Shown: positions 9,749-20,680, counted from the stretch's first letter. The stretch is DNA of 64,000 bases from Staphylococcus ratti (GCF_020883535.1 NZ_CP086654.1:1054001-1118000), one strand, 5' to 3'. Made by a program: numbers and translations. Notes: a model not told the origin generated them from the letters alone.

Positions 9749-10423
9749 ATGAAGCCAGTTGTAATGATGACACAAACACATTTATATGAAGATCAACGTG
9801 CACTGATAAAACACGTCCCTTTTATCAAAACGGTCGCGTTAACCTTTGATGACCATGTGTTAAGTGCACGTTATGATTGGCTTATTTTTACTTCAAAAAA
9901 TGCAGTAAAATATTTTTATCCCTTTTTGAAACGATTGCAGTATAGATTCATCGCAGTCATTGGTGAAAAAACAAAAATGTTTTGTAATAGACTAGGAATA
10001 GCGGTGGACTATTGCCCTAATGATTATTCTCAAGAAGGAATTTTAGCAAATCATCCTTTTAAAAAAGAGGATACGTTATTGATTCCATCCAGTTTACAAG
10101 CAAGGCCATTACTTCAAGAGACGTTACGATCTGAAGGTATGTATGTTGTGAAGATTGACCTTTATGATGTGGTGCCAAATGAAGCTGCCATACAACAAGC
10201 ACGCGTAGCAATTGAAAATCATACAATTGATGCGTTAACTTTTGCGAGTTCTTCCGCAGCCCATGCTTTTTTTAAACAAGCGCCACCGAATTTACGAGAT
10301 TTTTATTATGCCATTGGCAGCCAAACTGAAGAGACAATACAACAATACGGTTATCATTGTATTGTATCCGATAAACAAACTTTAAATAGCATTATCACAA
10401 AAATTGTTGAAAAGAGGTCATAA
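9749..10423 (+). CDS. hemD: Uroporphyrinogen-III synthase
   Basis: HemD closes hydroxymethylbilane with inversion of ring D to uroporphyrinogen III. The family is poorly conserved; this 224-residue protein is assigned from the [13 protein letters not shown] and [14 protein letters not shown] segments, typical of its two domains, and from its place between hemC and hemB. GAGGTG precedes the ATG. It ends one base before the hemB start, so the two are probably translated together. Confidence 0.93.
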   Translation: MKPVVMMTQTHLYEDQRALIKHVPFIKTVALTFDDHVLSARYDWLIFTSKNAVKYFYPFLKRLQYRFIAVIGEKTKMFCNRLGIAVDYCPNDYSQEGILANHPFKKEDTLLIPSSLQARPLLQETLRSEGMYVVKIDLYDVVPNEAAIQQARVAIENHTIDALTFASSSAAHAFFKQAPPNLRDFYYAIGSQTEETIQQYGYHCIVSDKQTLNSIITKIVEKRS

Positions 10424-10424
10424 A

Positions 10425-11402
10425 ATGAATTTTGATAGACATAGACGTTTGCGTGTATCTCCTACGATGAGAGCAATGGTAAGAGAGACGCATTTACGAA
10501 AAGAAGACTTAATTTATCCTATTTTTGTAGTTGAAAGAGATAACGTAAAAAAAGAAATCTCTTCTCTTCCAAATGTATATCAAATTAGTTTAAATTTATT
10601 ACATGAAGAAATAAAAGAAGCATATGACTTAGGCATTCGTTCATTCATATTTTTTGGCATTCCTAATGAGAAAGATGCGTGTGGGACTGGTGCGTTTATT
10701 GATGAAGGCGTGATTCAACAAGCGACACGTATCGCTAAAAAAATGTATGATGACATTTTAGTCATTGCGGATACTTGTTTATGTGAATATACAGATCACG
10801 GACATTGCGGTTTAATCGAGGCGCATACACACGACGTAGACAACGATAAAACGTTACCGTTACTTGTAAAAACAGCAGTTTCGCAAGTGAAAGCAGGCGC
10901 AGATATTATTGCCCCAAGTAATATGATGGACGGGTTTGTTTCAGAGATAAGACAAGGTTTAGATGCAGCTGGATATTCACATATTCCAATTATGAGTTAT
11001 GGTATTAAATATGCGTCTAGCTTCTTTGGCCCGTTTCGCGATGCTGCAGAATCGACACCATCTTTTGGAGATAGAAAGACATACCAAATGGATCCGGCTA
11101 ATCGTTTGGAGGCATTACGCGAACTAGAAAGCGACCTCAAAGAAGGGGCAGACATGATGATTGTAAAACCAGCACTAAGCTATTTAGATATTATACGTGA
11201 TGTTCGCAACAATACGAATATTCCTGTTGTAGCTTATAATGTGAGCGGGGAATACAGTATGACTAAAGCTGCTGCGTTAAATGGTTGGATTGATGAGGGA
11301 AAAGTAGTGATGGAACAAATGATTTCTATGAAGCGCGCAGGTGCAGACTTAATTATTACTTATTTTGCAAAAGATATTTGTAAATATATTGAAAAACAAT
11401 AG
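10425..11402 (+). CDS. hemB: Delta-aminolevulinic acid dehydratase (porphobilinogen synthase)
   Basis: HemB condenses two 5-aminolevulinate molecules to porphobilinogen. The 325-residue protein has the cysteine-rich zinc site [14 protein letters not shown] (Cys118, 120, 128), the two active-site lysines in [17 protein letters not shown] (Lys195) and [12 protein letters not shown] (Lys248). An in-frame start at 10404 lies inside hemD; AGAGG at 10413-10417 points to ATG 10425. The three cysteines indicate a zinc-dependent enzyme. Confidence 0.97.
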   Translation: MNFDRHRRLRVSPTMRAMVRETHLRKEDLIYPIFVVERDNVKKEISSLPNVYQISLNLLHEEIKEAYDLGIRSFIFFGIPNEKDACGTGAFIDEGVIQQATRIAKKMYDDILVIADTCLCEYTDHGHCGLIEAHTHDVDNDKTLPLLVKTAVSQVKAGADIIAPSNMMDGFVSEIRQGLDAAGYSHIPIMSYGIKYASSFFGPFRDAAESTPSFGDRKTYQMDPANRLEALRELESDLKEGADMMIVKPALSYLDIIRDVRNNTNIPVVAYNVSGEYSMTKAAALNGWIDEGKVVMEQMISMKRAGADLIITYFAKDICKYIEKQ

Positions 11403-11415
11403 GGGGCTAAAAGAG

Positions 11416-12699
11416 ATGCGTTATGAAAAATCAACTCAAGCTTTTGAAATTGCCAAACAGCTAATGCCAGGAGGAGTAAATAGTCCTGTTCGAGCATTTA
11501 AAGCTGTGGATACACCGCCATTATTTATGGAACGTGGCGAAGGGAGTAAAATTTATGATATCGATGGCAATGCGTATATAGATTATGTACTTAGTTGGGG
11601 TCCTTTAATTCTTGGACATCGAAATACTAAAGTGATAGAAGCAATTCATGAAGTAGTTGAACGCGGAACAAGTTTTGGCGCTTCTACTTTAGAAGAAAAT
11701 AGATTGGCTGAACTTGTTATTGAACGTGTCCCTTCTATCGAAAAAGTAAGAATGGTTTCTTCAGGTACAGAAGCAACGTTAGATGCTTTAAGACTTGCAC
11801 GAGGTTATACAGGAAAAAATAAAATTATTAAATTTGAAGGGAATTATCACGGACACAGTGATTCTTTACTTATCAAAGCAGGCTCTGGCGTTGCAACGTT
11901 AGGTTTACCAGATTCACCAGGTGTTCCTGAAGGTACTGCCAAAAATACAATTACCGTACCGTACAATGACATAGAAGCAGTTAAATATGCTTTTGAACAA
12001 TTCGGCGAAGATATTGCGGCAATTATTGTTGAACCTGTAGCTGGAAATATGGGCGTTGTTCCACCAGTTGAAGGTTTTCTTGAAGGCTTAAGAACGATTA
12101 CGTCCGAGAATGATGCCTTGTTGATTTTTGATGAAGTGATGACAGGCTTTCGTGTGGGTTATCATTGTGCACAAGGTTACTTTAACGTAACACCTGATTT
12201 GACATGTTTAGGAAAAGTTATCGGTGGCGGCTTGCCAGTAGGTGCATTTGGCGGTAAAAAAGAGATTATGGATCATATTGCTCCGAGTGGCGACATTTAC
12301 CAAGCTGGCACATTGTCAGGAAATCCACTTGCGATGACAAGCGGCTACATGACTTTAAGCCAGTTGACGCCTGAAAGTTACGATTATTTTAATGAATTAG
12401 GCGACATGTTAGAAGATGGTTTGAAATCTATATTTGATAAACACCAAGTGCCTATTGTCATCAACCGTGCAGGTTCGATGATTGGTTTCTTTTTAAATAA
12501 AGGTCCAGTTACAAATTTTAAAGAAGCAAATGAAAGTGATATAGCATTATTCGGTCAAATGTATCGTGAATTGGCTAAAGAAGGGGTATTTTTACCACCT
12601 TCTCAATTTGAAGGAATGTTTTTATCTACTGCACATACTAAAGCAGATATTCATAAAACATTAGAAGCATTTGATACTGCTTTAAGTCGTATTTTATAA
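11416..12699 (+). CDS. hemL: Glutamate-1-semialdehyde 2,1-aminomutase
   Basis: HemL converts the HemA product to 5-aminolevulinate with pyridoxal phosphate. The 427-residue protein has the phosphate-binding SSGTEA (115-120), the cofactor-pairing aspartate in [10 protein letters not shown], and the Schiff-base Lys267 in [19 protein letters not shown] longer frame from 11365 overlaps hemB; the ribosome site GGGGG at 11402-11406 supports ATG 11416. Last gene of the heme operon here; no strong terminator follows, only a weak ACAC/GTGT hairpin near 12705. Confidence 0.97.
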   Translation: MRYEKSTQAFEIAKQLMPGGVNSPVRAFKAVDTPPLFMERGEGSKIYDIDGNAYIDYVLSWGPLILGHRNTKVIEAIHEVVERGTSFGASTLEENRLAELVIERVPSIEKVRMVSSGTEATLDALRLARGYTGKNKIIKFEGNYHGHSDSLLIKAGSGVATLGLPDSPGVPEGTAKNTITVPYNDIEAVKYAFEQFGEDIAAIIVEPVAGNMGVVPPVEGFLEGLRTITSENDALLIFDEVMTGFRVGYHCAQGYFNVTPDLTCLGKVIGGGLPVGAFGGKKEIMDHIAPSGDIYQAGTLSGNPLAMTSGYMTLSQLTPESYDYFNELGDMLEDGLKSIFDKHQVPIVINRAGSMIGFFLNKGPVTNFKEANESDIALFGQMYRELAKEGVFLPPSQFEGMFLSTAHTKADIHKTLEAFDTALSRIL

Positions 12700-12795
12700 G
12701 TAATTACACATTATAAAGTGTGATAAAAGCATTTTTAAAATATGACTCATACTAACAATTCGAAAGTAAACTTTTATTAATTGGCGGTGTTTAAA

Positions 12796-13875
12796 ATGGT
12801 TCGTGGTCATCTAAGGAACAATATCATATTATTGATTTTGGCCTTAATCTGTAGCCTTTGTTTGAAATTTTTCAATGTGATGTTGCCATGGATGTTTGGT
12901 CCCATTATCGCAAGTATCATTGTAGTTCGTTGTTTGAAATTAGAAGTTCAATGGCCTCGACTACTGAGTGAATTGGGTTTAATTATGTTAGGTGTACAAA
13001 TTGGTTGTGCTTTTACATCCAAAGTCATAAATGATATTAAAGATGATTGGCTTTCAATCATCTTAGTGACTTTATTACTTTTGGGATTAGCTTTAATTGT
13101 TTCTATTGGTTTTAGACGCATCGCGAAAGTAAATACTGAAACGGCATTATTAAGTGTTATACCAGGTGCACTTAGCCAAATGCTTGTGATGGCTGATGAA
13201 AATAAAAAAGCAGACTTTCTTATAGTGAGCCTAACTCAAACCTCAAGAATTATTTTTGTGGTCATTTTAGTGCCGCTCATTTCATTCTTTTTCAAACAAG
13301 ATCATAACAATTTCATTGAACACGCCAAACCATTAACAGAAGCTTTACAAATACAATCTATTCTCATTCTAACGGTGGGGATTGCGCTTGTTTATGCTCT
13401 AATGGCATGGATTAAATTTCCAACGAAGATGTTGTTAGCGCCTATTTTGGTGTTAGTCATATGGAACCTTACGACAGGCCTTTCATTTACCGTAGATTAT
13501 CCGATTATTGCAATAGCGCAAATGATATATATGATACGCGTAGGCATCCAAATTGCACATTTACTCGATCGCATGAAAGGCCGCATCGCAATAGCTATAG
13601 CATTTCAAAACATTTGCTTAATATTAGGCGCATTTGTGATGGTGTTGGGACTTAAATTATTTAATACAGCCTCGATTAATGAGCTTTTTTTAAGTGCAGC
13701 ACCAGGCGGAATGAGTCAAATTGTGCTTGTAGCACTAGAGACTGGCGGTGATGTGGCAATGATTTCAAGCTACCACATTTTTAGAATCTTTTTCATTTTA
13801 TTTATCATTGCACCACTCATCCATTACTACCTCAGTTATAGGATGAAGATTCAGTCTATCTCAGAAAACAAATAA
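12796..13875 (+). CDS. AbrB-family integral membrane protein (putative transporter)
   Basis: A 359-residue, very hydrophobic protein with roughly ten membrane segments. The two halves resemble each other: each has a glycine/proline-bearing helix with an ALSQM or GMSQI element (SVIPGALSQMLVMA near residue 128; SAAPGGMSQIVLVA near 305). This is the duplicated AbrB (ammonia monooxygenase-like) membrane domain; substrates are not established. A TTG at 12781 is in frame, but GGCGGTG fits ATG 12796 better. It sits alone between hemL and the tag terminator. Confidence 0.8.
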   Translation: MVRGHLRNNIILLILALICSLCLKFFNVMLPWMFGPIIASIIVVRCLKLEVQWPRLLSELGLIMLGVQIGCAFTSKVINDIKDDWLSIILVTLLLLGLALIVSIGFRRIAKVNTETALLSVIPGALSQMLVMADENKKADFLIVSLTQTSRIIFVVILVPLISFFFKQDHNNFIEHAKPLTEALQIQSILILTVGIALVYALMAWIKFPTKMLLAPILVLVIWNLTTGLSFTVDYPIIAIAQMIYMIRVGIQIAHLLDRMKGRIAIAIAFQNICLILGAFVMVLGLKLFNTASINELFLSAAPGGMSQIVLVALETGGDVAMISSYHIFRIFFILFIIAPLIHYYLSYRMKIQSISENK

Positions 13876-13912
13876 AGTGCTAGGCGTAGATTATATTTGT
13901 TATTTAATTTTA

Positions 13913-13998
13913 AAATCGAGACTTGGAGCAAATCACTTTGGGACATTGTTTGTCGGTTACCGAAAACAATGATGCATTACCTCCGAGTCTCGATTTAT
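13913..13998. terminator. Shared bidirectional terminator between AbrB-family gene and tag
   Basis: AAATCGAGACTTGGAG (13913-13928) pairs with CTCCGAGTCTCGATTT (13981-13996) with one mismatch-type pair, around a 52-base loop. A-rich and T-rich flanks on either side let it serve the two convergent genes. Confidence 0.8.
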
Positions 13999-14013
13999 AT
14001 TTAGTAACACGAT

Positions 14014-14562
14014 TCATCGATTTGGACAATCAATGAGGTGGCTATTATACATTCCACAAGCTTCCATAAAAGAAAAGATAGTAATTGGACCAACAAATTT
14101 AAAACCAAATTGCTTTAAATCTTTTGAGAGCTTTTTTGCTGTAGCATTCACTGTGATTCTTTCTTCAGGCGTTTTGTATTTAAAATCTATAGGTTGATGA
14201 TTAACGTAAGACCACAAAAAATCACTAAAGCTACCGTAACGTTTTTCGATTTCGATATAACCTTGAGCTTGTGCAATAATTGCTTCTAATTTTTTTCTAT
14301 GATGAATGATATTAGGAAACGTCATCAAATTGTCGATATCTTTTGAAGACATTTTCGCAATTTCATACGGGTTAAATTGTTTGAAAGCTTCTTTGTAGCT
14401 TTCTTTTTTCTTTAATATGGTTAGCCACGAAAGACCGGCGTGTTGTGATTCTAATGCGAGCAATTCAAAGAGTGCACGGCTCTCATATAATGGTTTTCCC
14501 CAAACATTATCGTGATAAGCGATATACGTTGGATCCTTTGTCCCAAATGCGCAAGGGTTCAT
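14014..14562 (-). CDS. tag: DNA-3-methyladenine glycosylase I
   Basis: Tag excises 3-methyladenine from alkylated DNA, opening base-excision repair. The 182-residue protein has the zinc ligands of the family at exactly the expected positions: Cys4 and His17 near the start (NPCAFGT, AYHDNVWG) and His175 and Cys179 at the end (NSHLIDC). The motif LSWLTILKKKESYKEAF matches the HhH-type fold. AAGGAGCGAT lies just ahead of the start on the minus strand. Transcribed divergently from valS. Confidence 0.96.
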   Translation of the reverse strand: MNPCAFGTKDPTYIAYHDNVWGKPLYESRALFELLALESQHAGLSWLTILKKKESYKEAFKQFNPYEIAKMSSKDIDNLMTFPNIIHHRKKLEAIIAQAQGYIEIEKRYGSFSDFLWSYVNHQPIDFKYKTPEERITVNATAKKLSKDLKQFGFKFVGPITIFSFMEACGMYNSHLIDCPNR

Positions 14563-14612
14563 AAAAATCGCTCCTTATATTGACTTCATTTTGAATTCAG
14601 TATACTATAAGT

Positions 14613-14852
14613 ATGAATTAAATATAACTTTGGGAAGAGTAGATAAGTCGCTTTTTTTAGAGAGTGCATGGTGCTGTGAATGCATAAAAGCCTTATTGAA
14701 GGTAGCCCACTTGAACTTTGGCTGAAACCATTTAAAGTAAGCCAAAGCGTTTCATGAGCGTTAATCATTTGAGTGCAATAGTTGAAAAAACTATTGAAGA
14801 TAGGTGGTACCACGGAACATCCGTCCTATATTAGGACAGGTGTTCTTTTTTA
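14613..14852 (+). ncRNA. T-box leader controlling valS
   Basis: The leader shows an AGAGAG element at 14660, a probable specifier loop with GTA (Val) at 14702-14704, stem II TTGGCT/AGCCAA, and the conserved T-box GGTGGTACCACGG (14803-14815) that binds the tRNA acceptor end. The terminator pairs GAACATCCGTCCTA with TAGGACAGGTGTTC and ends in T6 near 14850. Uncharged tRNA(Val) would favour the antiterminator and read into valS. Promoter candidates such as TTGACT (14580) with TATACT (14601) have a short 15-base spacer. Confidence 0.9.
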
Positions 14853-14870
14853 TGTTACGGAGGGAAAAAT

Positions 14871-17501
14871 ATGGAAATGAAACCTAAATATAATCCGCAA
14901 GAAGTAGAAGCGGGACGTTATCAAAAGTGGTTAGATGCATCACTTTTTAAACCATCAGAAGATAAACAGAAAGAGACATATACGATTGTAATTCCACCCC
15001 CAAATGTCACAGGTAAGTTGCATTTAGGCCATGCATGGGATACGACGTTGCAAGATATTTTAACTCGTATGAAACGCATGCAAGGTTATGACACGCTTTA
15101 TCTACCAGGCATGGACCATGCTGGAATCGCAACGCAAGCTAAAGTAGAAGCAAAAATGAAAGAAGAAGGCATTTCACGTCATGATATTGGACGCGAAAAG
15201 TTTTTAGAAAAAGCATGGGAATGGAAAGACGAATATGCTGATTTCATTCGACAACAATGGGCGAAACTTGGTTTAGGGCTAGATTATTCAAGAGAGCGTT
15301 TCACGTTAGATGAGGGCTTAAGTAAAGCAGTCCGGAAAGTGTTCATAGATATGTACAATAAAGGATTAATTTATCGTGGCGAACGCATCATTAACTGGGA
15401 TCCTCAAGCTCGTACAGCGTTATCAGATATTGAAGTGGTACATGAAGATGTAAATGGTAAATTTTACCATTTTAAATATCCAATAGCTGATGGAGAAGGA
15501 TTTGTCGAAATTGCGACGACACGTCCAGAGACAATGCTAGGAGATACTGCCATCGTAGTTAATCCTGATGACGAACGTTATCAAGATATTATTGGTAAAA
15601 AAGTTATTTTACCGCGTGTAGGACGCGAGCTGCCTATTATCGCGGACAGCTATGTTGATAAAGAATTTGGAAGCGGTGCGATGAAAGTAACACCGGCGCA
15701 CGACCCAAATGATTTTGAAATCGGAAATCGTCATGAACTTGAACGCATTGTCGTTATGAATGAGTCAGGTCGAATGAATGAGAATGCAGGCGAGTATGAA
15801 GGTTTAGATCGCTTTGAATGTCGCAAAAAGCTTGTTCAAGATTTAGAAGCAGAAGGATTGGTCATCAAAATTGAAGACCATGTGCATTCTGTTGGTCATT
15901 CTGAACGTACGGGCGCTGTTGTAGAGCCTTATTTATCAACACAGTGGTTTGTTAAAATGGCACCACTTGCGCAACAAGCGTTAAATAATCAAAAAGGTGA
16001 TGGGCGCATTGATTTTGTACCAACACGGTTTGAGAAAACATTCAATCGCTGGATGGAAGAGATTCGCGATTGGACAATTTCTAGACAATTATGGTGGGGA
16101 CATCAAATTCCAGCTTGGTATCACAATGAAACTGGAGAAATTTATGTTGGTGAAACAGCACCTGAAGACAGTGAAAATTGGACACAAGATGAAGATGTTT
16201 TAGATACATGGTTTTCAAGTGCCTTATGGCCATTTTCTACATTAGGTTGGCCAGATGTGGATGCACAAGATTATCAACGTTATTACCCAACGAATGTACT
16301 TGTTACTGGATATGATATTATTTTCTTCTGGGTTGCACGTATGATTTTCCAAGGTCTTGAATTTACGGAACAAAAACCGTTTAATGACGTGTTGTTACAT
16401 GGTTTAGTTCGTGCAGAAGATGGTCGTAAAATGAGTAAATCTCTTGGAAATGGTGTAGATCCAATGGATGTGATTGATGAATATGGTGCTGATAGCTTGA
16501 GGTATTTCTTAGCAACAGGTTCATCTCCTGGACACGACTTACGTTATTCAACAGAAAAAGTTGAATCAGTATGGAATTTTATTAACAAAATTTGGAATGC
16601 GGCACGCTTTAGCCTAATGAATATTGGTGAGGACTTTAAATTCGAAGATATCGATATGTCACAAAACTTATCTGTCGCAGACCAATGGATTTTGACACGT
16701 TTAAACGAAACAATCGATACTGTAACGCAATTAAGCGAAAAATATGAGTTTGGTGAAGTAGGCAGAGTGCTTTATAATTTCATCTGGGATGAATTTTGCG
16801 ATTGGTATATCGAAATGAGCAAAATTCCTATGAACGGGGAAGATGAAGCGCAAAAAGATGTTACACGTTCTGTATTAAGTTATACGCTAAATACGATTAT
16901 GAGATTGTTACATCCATTTATGCCTTTTGTAACTGAGCATATATGGCAAAATTTACCACATCAAGGACAATCAATTGTAACGAGTGAATGGCCAAAAGTT
17001 GATTCGACACTTGTCTTTGATGAAAGTAAGCAAGTGATGCAACAACTTGTTGAAATCATTAAATCAGTTCGTCAATCACGTCTTGAAGTCAACACACCGT
17101 TATCTAAAGAAATTCCAATTAAAGTTCAAACGAAAAATGAAGCAACACGTGATTTACTCATCGCTAATCGACATTATTTAGAGCGTTTTTGTAATCCTAG
17201 CGTATTGGAAATTGAAACAGAAGTTTCGATACCTGAAAAAGCAATGACATCTGTTGTTTCAGCGGGCGAAGTGATTTTACCGCTTGAAGGGCTTATTGAT
17301 ATGGATAAAGAAATTGCACGTCTCGAAAAAGAACTTGAAAAGTGGCAAAAAGAATTAGACCGCGTGAATAAAAAGTTAGCAAATGAAAACTTCGTCAATA
17401 AAGCACCTGAAAAAGTCATTAATGAAGAACGCACGAAGCAAGCGCAATATCAAGAAAAGTTTGATGGTGTGAAGTCAAGAATTGAACAATTAAAAGCTTA
17501 G
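14871..17501 (+). CDS. valS: Valyl-tRNA synthetase
   Basis: ValRS charges tRNA(Val) and edits misactivated threonine. The 876-residue class I enzyme has [13 protein letters not shown] (HIGH at 51-54), the editing domain with [12 protein letters not shown], the KMSKS loop [14 protein letters not shown], the anticodon-binding domain, and the C-terminal coiled coil (from [20 protein letters not shown] to the end). The ATG follows GGAGGG by six bases. Controlled by the T-box leader upstream; folC follows after 11 bases and is probably co-transcribed. Confidence 0.98.
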   Translation: MEMKPKYNPQEVEAGRYQKWLDASLFKPSEDKQKETYTIVIPPPNVTGKLHLGHAWDTTLQDILTRMKRMQGYDTLYLPGMDHAGIATQAKVEAKMKEEGISRHDIGREKFLEKAWEWKDEYADFIRQQWAKLGLGLDYSRERFTLDEGLSKAVRKVFIDMYNKGLIYRGERIINWDPQARTALSDIEVVHEDVNGKFYHFKYPIADGEGFVEIATTRPETMLGDTAIVVNPDDERYQDIIGKKVILPRVGRELPIIADSYVDKEFGSGAMKVTPAHDPNDFEIGNRHELERIVVMNESGRMNENAGEYEGLDRFECRKKLVQDLEAEGLVIKIEDHVHSVGHSERTGAVVEPYLSTQWFVKMAPLAQQALNNQKGDGRIDFVPTRFEKTFNRWMEEIRDWTISRQLWWGHQIPAWYHNETGEIYVGETAPEDSENWTQDEDVLDTWFSSALWPFSTLGWPDVDAQDYQRYYPTNVLVTGYDIIFFWVARMIFQGLEFTEQKPFNDVLLHGLVRAEDGRKMSKSLGNGVDPMDVIDEYGADSLRYFLATGSSPGHDLRYSTEKVESVWNFINKIWNAARFSLMNIGEDFKFEDIDMSQNLSVADQWILTRLNETIDTVTQLSEKYEFGEVGRVLYNFIWDEFCDWYIEMSKIPMNGEDEAQKDVTRSVLSYTLNTIMRLLHPFMPFVTEHIWQNLPHQGQSIVTSEWPKVDSTLVFDESKQVMQQLVEIIKSVRQSRLEVNTPLSKEIPIKVQTKNEATRDLLIANRHYLERFCNPSVLEIETEVSIPEKAMTSVVSAGEVILPLEGLIDMDKEIARLEKELEKWQKELDRVNKKLANENFVNKAPEKVINEERTKQAQYQEKFDGVKSRIEQLKA

Positions 17502-17512
17502 GAGTTTATAAT

Positions 17513-18775
17513 ATGAATTATCTAGATAGTTTGTATTGGATTCATGAACGTACCAAATTTGGTATCAAACCTGGTGTGAAACGTATGGAATGGATGTTAG
17601 CGCGCTTAAACAACCCTGAACGTAAAATGAAAGCCATTCATGTAGGCGGAACAAATGGCAAAGGTTCTACTGTGGCGTTTTTAAGATCAGCGCTTGTGAA
17701 TAATGGTTACAATATCGGTACTTTTACGTCTCCTTATATCGAAACGTTTAATGAACGTATTAGTTTAAATGGAACCCCGATTTCAAACGATGCGATTGTA
17801 GAGCTTGTGGCTCGTGTAAAACCAGTGAGTGAATCTATGGAAGCTGAAACGGAATTAGGTGTAGCTACGGAATTTGAAATCATTACGACAATGATGTATC
17901 TCTATTTCGGAGAGATTCACCCTGTAGATTTTGTTATAGTAGAAGCAGGTCTTGGTGTTAAAAATGACTCGACAAATGTCATCCAACCGATATTGAGTAT
18001 ACTAACGAGTATTGGTTTAGACCATACAGACATTCTTGGCAATGCTTACCTTGATATTGCTAAAGATAAAAGTGCGATTATCAAACCTAATACTCCTGTT
18101 GTATATGCTGTAAAAAATGAAGAAGCATTAAAATATTTAAGACAACTTGCTTCAGATTTAAATGCACCTGCAATAGAATTTGATCGCGATATTTTAGTCG
18201 TATCAGAAGATGATGAGTTTACGTATCGTTATAAAGATTACGAAATGGAAAATATCGCTTTGACAATGTTAGGGGAACATCAAAAAGAAAATGCGTCATT
18301 AGCGATTACGGCATTAATAGAGCTTTATGAACGACAAATCATTGATATAGATTTTAATAAGATGATTCAAGGTATTGAAAGTGTACAATGGATTGGAAGA
18401 ATCGAAAAAGTTTCTTCCTCTCCACTTATCATTATTGATGGTGCGCATAATAAAGAAAGCGTTGACGCGCTTGTTGATACTATTGGGCGTTACTATGCAC
18501 TTGATAAAGTAGATATTTTATTTGCTGCCATTAAAGGCAAGCCGATATCAAATATGTTAAATGCTTTTAATACGATAGCGAATCATTTTTATGTGACAAG
18601 CTTTGATTTTCCGAAAGCGTTACCTAAACAAACACTTTATGATGAAGTAGACTTTGAAGATAAAACCTTAATTGATGATTACGTGTCCTTCATTAAAAAT
18701 TATGAAGGTGAGGCATTGTTGATTACAGGTAGTCTCTATTTTATTAGTGAAGTTAAAGCGAAATTAGGTTATTAA
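17513..18775 (+). CDS. folC: Folylpolyglutamate synthase / dihydrofolate synthase
   Basis: FolC adds glutamate residues to folates (and glutamate to dihydropteroate). The 420-residue Mur-ligase-like protein has the P-loop GGTNGKGST (45-53), FTSPYIETFNERI (the folate-binding loop region), and DGAHNKES in the C-terminal domain. AGGAG lies ahead of the ATG. It sits in the valS operon and ends at a strong terminator. Confidence 0.95.
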   Translation: MNYLDSLYWIHERTKFGIKPGVKRMEWMLARLNNPERKMKAIHVGGTNGKGSTVAFLRSALVNNGYNIGTFTSPYIETFNERISLNGTPISNDAIVELVARVKPVSESMEAETELGVATEFEIITTMMYLYFGEIHPVDFVIVEAGLGVKNDSTNVIQPILSILTSIGLDHTDILGNAYLDIAKDKSAIIKPNTPVVYAVKNEEALKYLRQLASDLNAPAIEFDRDILVVSEDDEFTYRYKDYEMENIALTMLGEHQKENASLAITALIELYERQIIDIDFNKMIQGIESVQWIGRIEKVSSSPLIIIDGAHNKESVDALVDTIGRYYALDKVDILFAAIKGKPISNMLNAFNTIANHFYVTSFDFPKALPKQTLYDEVDFEDKTLIDDYVSFIKNYEGEALLITGSLYFISEVKAKLGY

Positions 18776-18797
18776 AAATTTTAATATATTATTTTTT

Positions 18798-18856
18798 ACG
18801 TGCTTAGTCATAGGAATTTTTAATGTATTCTCTATGTACTTAAGCACGTTTTATTA
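18798..18856 (+). terminator. Terminator after folC
   Basis: ACGTGCTTA (18798-18806) pairs with TAAGCACGT (18841-18849), with further inner pairing (ATAG/CTAT), followed by TTTTATTATATT. Confidence 0.8.
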
Positions 18857-18945
18857 TATTGTCTCTATGCGTTTGGAATTCTTTAAAAATGAGATTTAGC
18901 CAAGTGTCTGAGCATTATGTATAATGGTTTAAAAGGGGGACAGCA

Positions 18946-19659
18946 ATGTTATTACAAAGTTATATAGGGAGTTGTTTAATTAGTTTTTTGTTTTATTTTT
19001 CCAAATGCACATCGCTGAAATGGTCTATATTATTTGTACGCTCCAAATGTGAACAATGCCAAAAGACGTTAAAGTGGTGGATGTTATTTCCTATCTTTAG
19101 TTTCATAGCTTTAAAGGGAAAATGTTTCTACTGCAAAAATAAAATTCCGTTTTATTTATGGATAGGTGAATGTTTGGCAGGCATATTAAGCTATGCCATA
19201 TTGAAAGAAAAATTTGAAATTCAAACATATTACCTAGCTTGTTTAAGCCTTTTACTACTGACATTAAGTCTAATTGATCTCCGATATTATATCGTTCCAC
19301 ATCGATTGCTCTTCTTATTAATGATTACCACACTAATATTCACGCCTCAATCATTTCAAATATCATCGGCTAAACTCGCTTTATTAAGTATTCTTTTTAT
19401 TATAGGCATCACGTTTCAAAAATGGATTGGGTTTGGTGATATTAAACTTTTTATTGTATTAACTTGCATTATGCCGTTACATTTTATTTTATATGTCATT
19501 TGGTTCACGTTTCCTATTGCTACATTGACATATCCTCTATATTATACTTTTTTAAAGCATAAACAGATGATTCCGCTTGTCCCTTCTATTACTTTGGCTT
19601 TTCTCGTCACTTCTTACTATTATCCTGTTTTAAATCAATGGTTTGGAGGCGTATTATGA
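18946..19659 (+). CDS. comC: Prepilin peptidase (type 4 prepilin-like leader peptidase), ComC
   Basis: This membrane aspartyl protease cleaves leaders of ComG-type pseudopilins used in DNA uptake. The 237-residue protein has paired cysteine motifs (Cys35/38 and Cys60/63) in the cytosolic loop, the first catalytic aspartate in LIDLRYYIVP (Asp111), and the GxGD motif GFGDIK (Asp165), with about seven membrane segments. The first helix is shorter than in many homologues. AAGGGGGA precedes the ATG. It overlaps radC by 4 bases (ATGA), an unusual pairing of competence and radC genes that is normal in staphylococci. Confidence 0.92.
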   Translation: MLLQSYIGSCLISFLFYFSKCTSLKWSILFVRSKCEQCQKTLKWWMLFPIFSFIALKGKCFYCKNKIPFYLWIGECLAGILSYAILKEKFEIQTYYLACLSLLLLTLSLIDLRYYIVPHRLLFLLMITTLIFTPQSFQISSAKLALLSILFIIGITFQKWIGFGDIKLFIVLTCIMPLHFILYVIWFTFPIATLTYPLYYTFLKHKQMIPLVPSITLAFLVTSYYYPVLNQWFGGVL

Positions 19660-20339
19660 CACGAATTAAAGATTTATCACCTGATGAAATGCCTAAAGAA
19701 CGCTTACTACAAAAAGGCGCGAAAGCATTATCCAATACAGAGTTATTAGCGATTTTAATTAATACAGGAAGTAAAGGGCGATCGAGTTTAGATATTGCTG
19801 CTCGTTTATTAGCCTATAGTAGAAATTTAAAAATGCTTCAAGAAATGTCTTTGCAAGAATTAATTTCATTTGAGGGCATCGGCAAAAGTAAAAGTGCGAC
19901 ATTATTAGCGGCATTTGAATTGGCACATCGCTTGAATCTTCGCACGGATATTAGTCCGTTAAGCATTATCAGGAAGCCAGCACAAATTGCAGAATTATTA
20001 TATCCCCAATTGACCATAGAAAAACAAGAGAAATTTATCGTTTTTGTTTTAAACACTAAACATCAAATTATTCATCAAGAAACGTTATTTAAAGGGACGT
20101 TAAATAGTGCGATTATCCACCCCAGAGAAGTATTTAAAATTGCGTTAAAACACTCTGCTCATGCAATTATAGTGGCGCATAATCATCCTTCAGGAGACCC
20201 AACACCCTCACAAGCAGATTTTGATACGACATTAAGATTGCAAAATTGTGGTGAAACAATGGGGATTCAATTGCTTGACCATATTGTCGTTGGGCATCAA
20301 TGTTTTGTGTCGATCATTGCAAAAATGGAAGAAAAATAA
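19656..20339 (+). CDS. radC: RadC family protein (JAMM/MPN domain)
   Basis: A 227-residue protein with an N-terminal helix-hairpin-helix element (FEGIGKSKSATLLAAFELA, near 72-90) and the RadC signature with the metal-binding JAMM motif (AHNHPSGDPTPSQAD, from residue 174). The family was once linked to DNA repair, but its biochemical role remains uncertain. GGAGG lies 8 bases ahead of ATG 19656, which overlaps the comC stop as ATGA, so the earlier in-frame codons belong to comC. Downstream lies a convergent small gene. Confidence 0.93.
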   Translation: MTRIKDLSPDEMPKERLLQKGAKALSNTELLAILINTGSKGRSSLDIAARLLAYSRNLKMLQEMSLQELISFEGIGKSKSATLLAAFELAHRLNLRTDISPLSIIRKPAQIAELLYPQLTIEKQEKFIVFVLNTKHQIIHQETLFKGTLNSAIIHPREVFKIALKHSAHAIIVAHNHPSGDPTPSQADFDTTLRLQNCGETMGIQLLDHIVVGHQCFVSIIAKMEEK

Positions 20340-20368
20340 AAACGCTACATGCATAAATCGCACGTAAC
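20337..20368 (-). terminator. Terminator of the minus-strand small membrane gene
   Basis: On the minus strand AACGTTAC and GTAGCGTT pair (one T-G) around a loop, followed by TTTTT. On the + strand the same hairpin has a C-A mismatch and a weaker tail, so it serves radC poorly. Confidence 0.6.
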
Positions 20369-20376
20369 GTTTTACA

Positions 20377-20538
20377 TTATAGTTGAAAATTTTCAGCCAG
20401 CAACATGAATGATTTATAACACAAGTAGATGATTAATACAAATATTCCGGCCTTTATTAAAAATCGAATAATCGACACACTCACTCTAAATAATAAGACA
20501 ACCAGTAAAATGATTAGAAAAATAGAAAGTATACTCAA
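20377..20538 (-). CDS. Small membrane protein, 53 residues, two predicted helices
   Basis: Reads MSILSIFLIILLVVLLFRVS, then VSIIRFLIKAGIFVLIIYLC, then a short tail ending ENFQL. It has two hydrophobic segments (about residues 3-17 and 29-42) separated by a basic, Arg/Lys-bearing turn. The start is TTG, with an excellent ribosome site AAAGGAGTGA eight bases upstream on the minus strand, and a terminator follows the stop. It is convergent with radC and divergent from the DUF4930 gene. No family is recognised; the RBS, clean hydrophobic pattern and terminator make a real gene likely. The larger + strand frame here is its shadow. Confidence 0.72.
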   Translation of the reverse strand: MSILSIFLIILLVVLLFRVSVSIIRFLIKAGIFVLIIYLCYKSFMLLAENFQL

Positions 20539-20680
20539 TTGCTTGTCACTCCTTTATTACATCATACTGAGTTTAAATAAAAATTGCATCCAACTTGCGC
20601 TCGTGATTAAATTAAGTCTAGAGTATGACGTAATCAATGATGTATGTATATTATAATAGTAATGATAAAGGAGGCAATTA

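Noticed and set aside
12700..12780. Terminator after hemL
   Set aside because: The ACAC/GTGT hairpin has only about four sound pairs and no T run next to it.
20429..20656. 75-codon + strand frame between radC and DUF4930
   Set aside because: No ribosome site, and it is antisense to the minus-strand membrane gene, whose start, ribosome site and terminator are convincing. Its hydrophobic look comes from the opposite strand.
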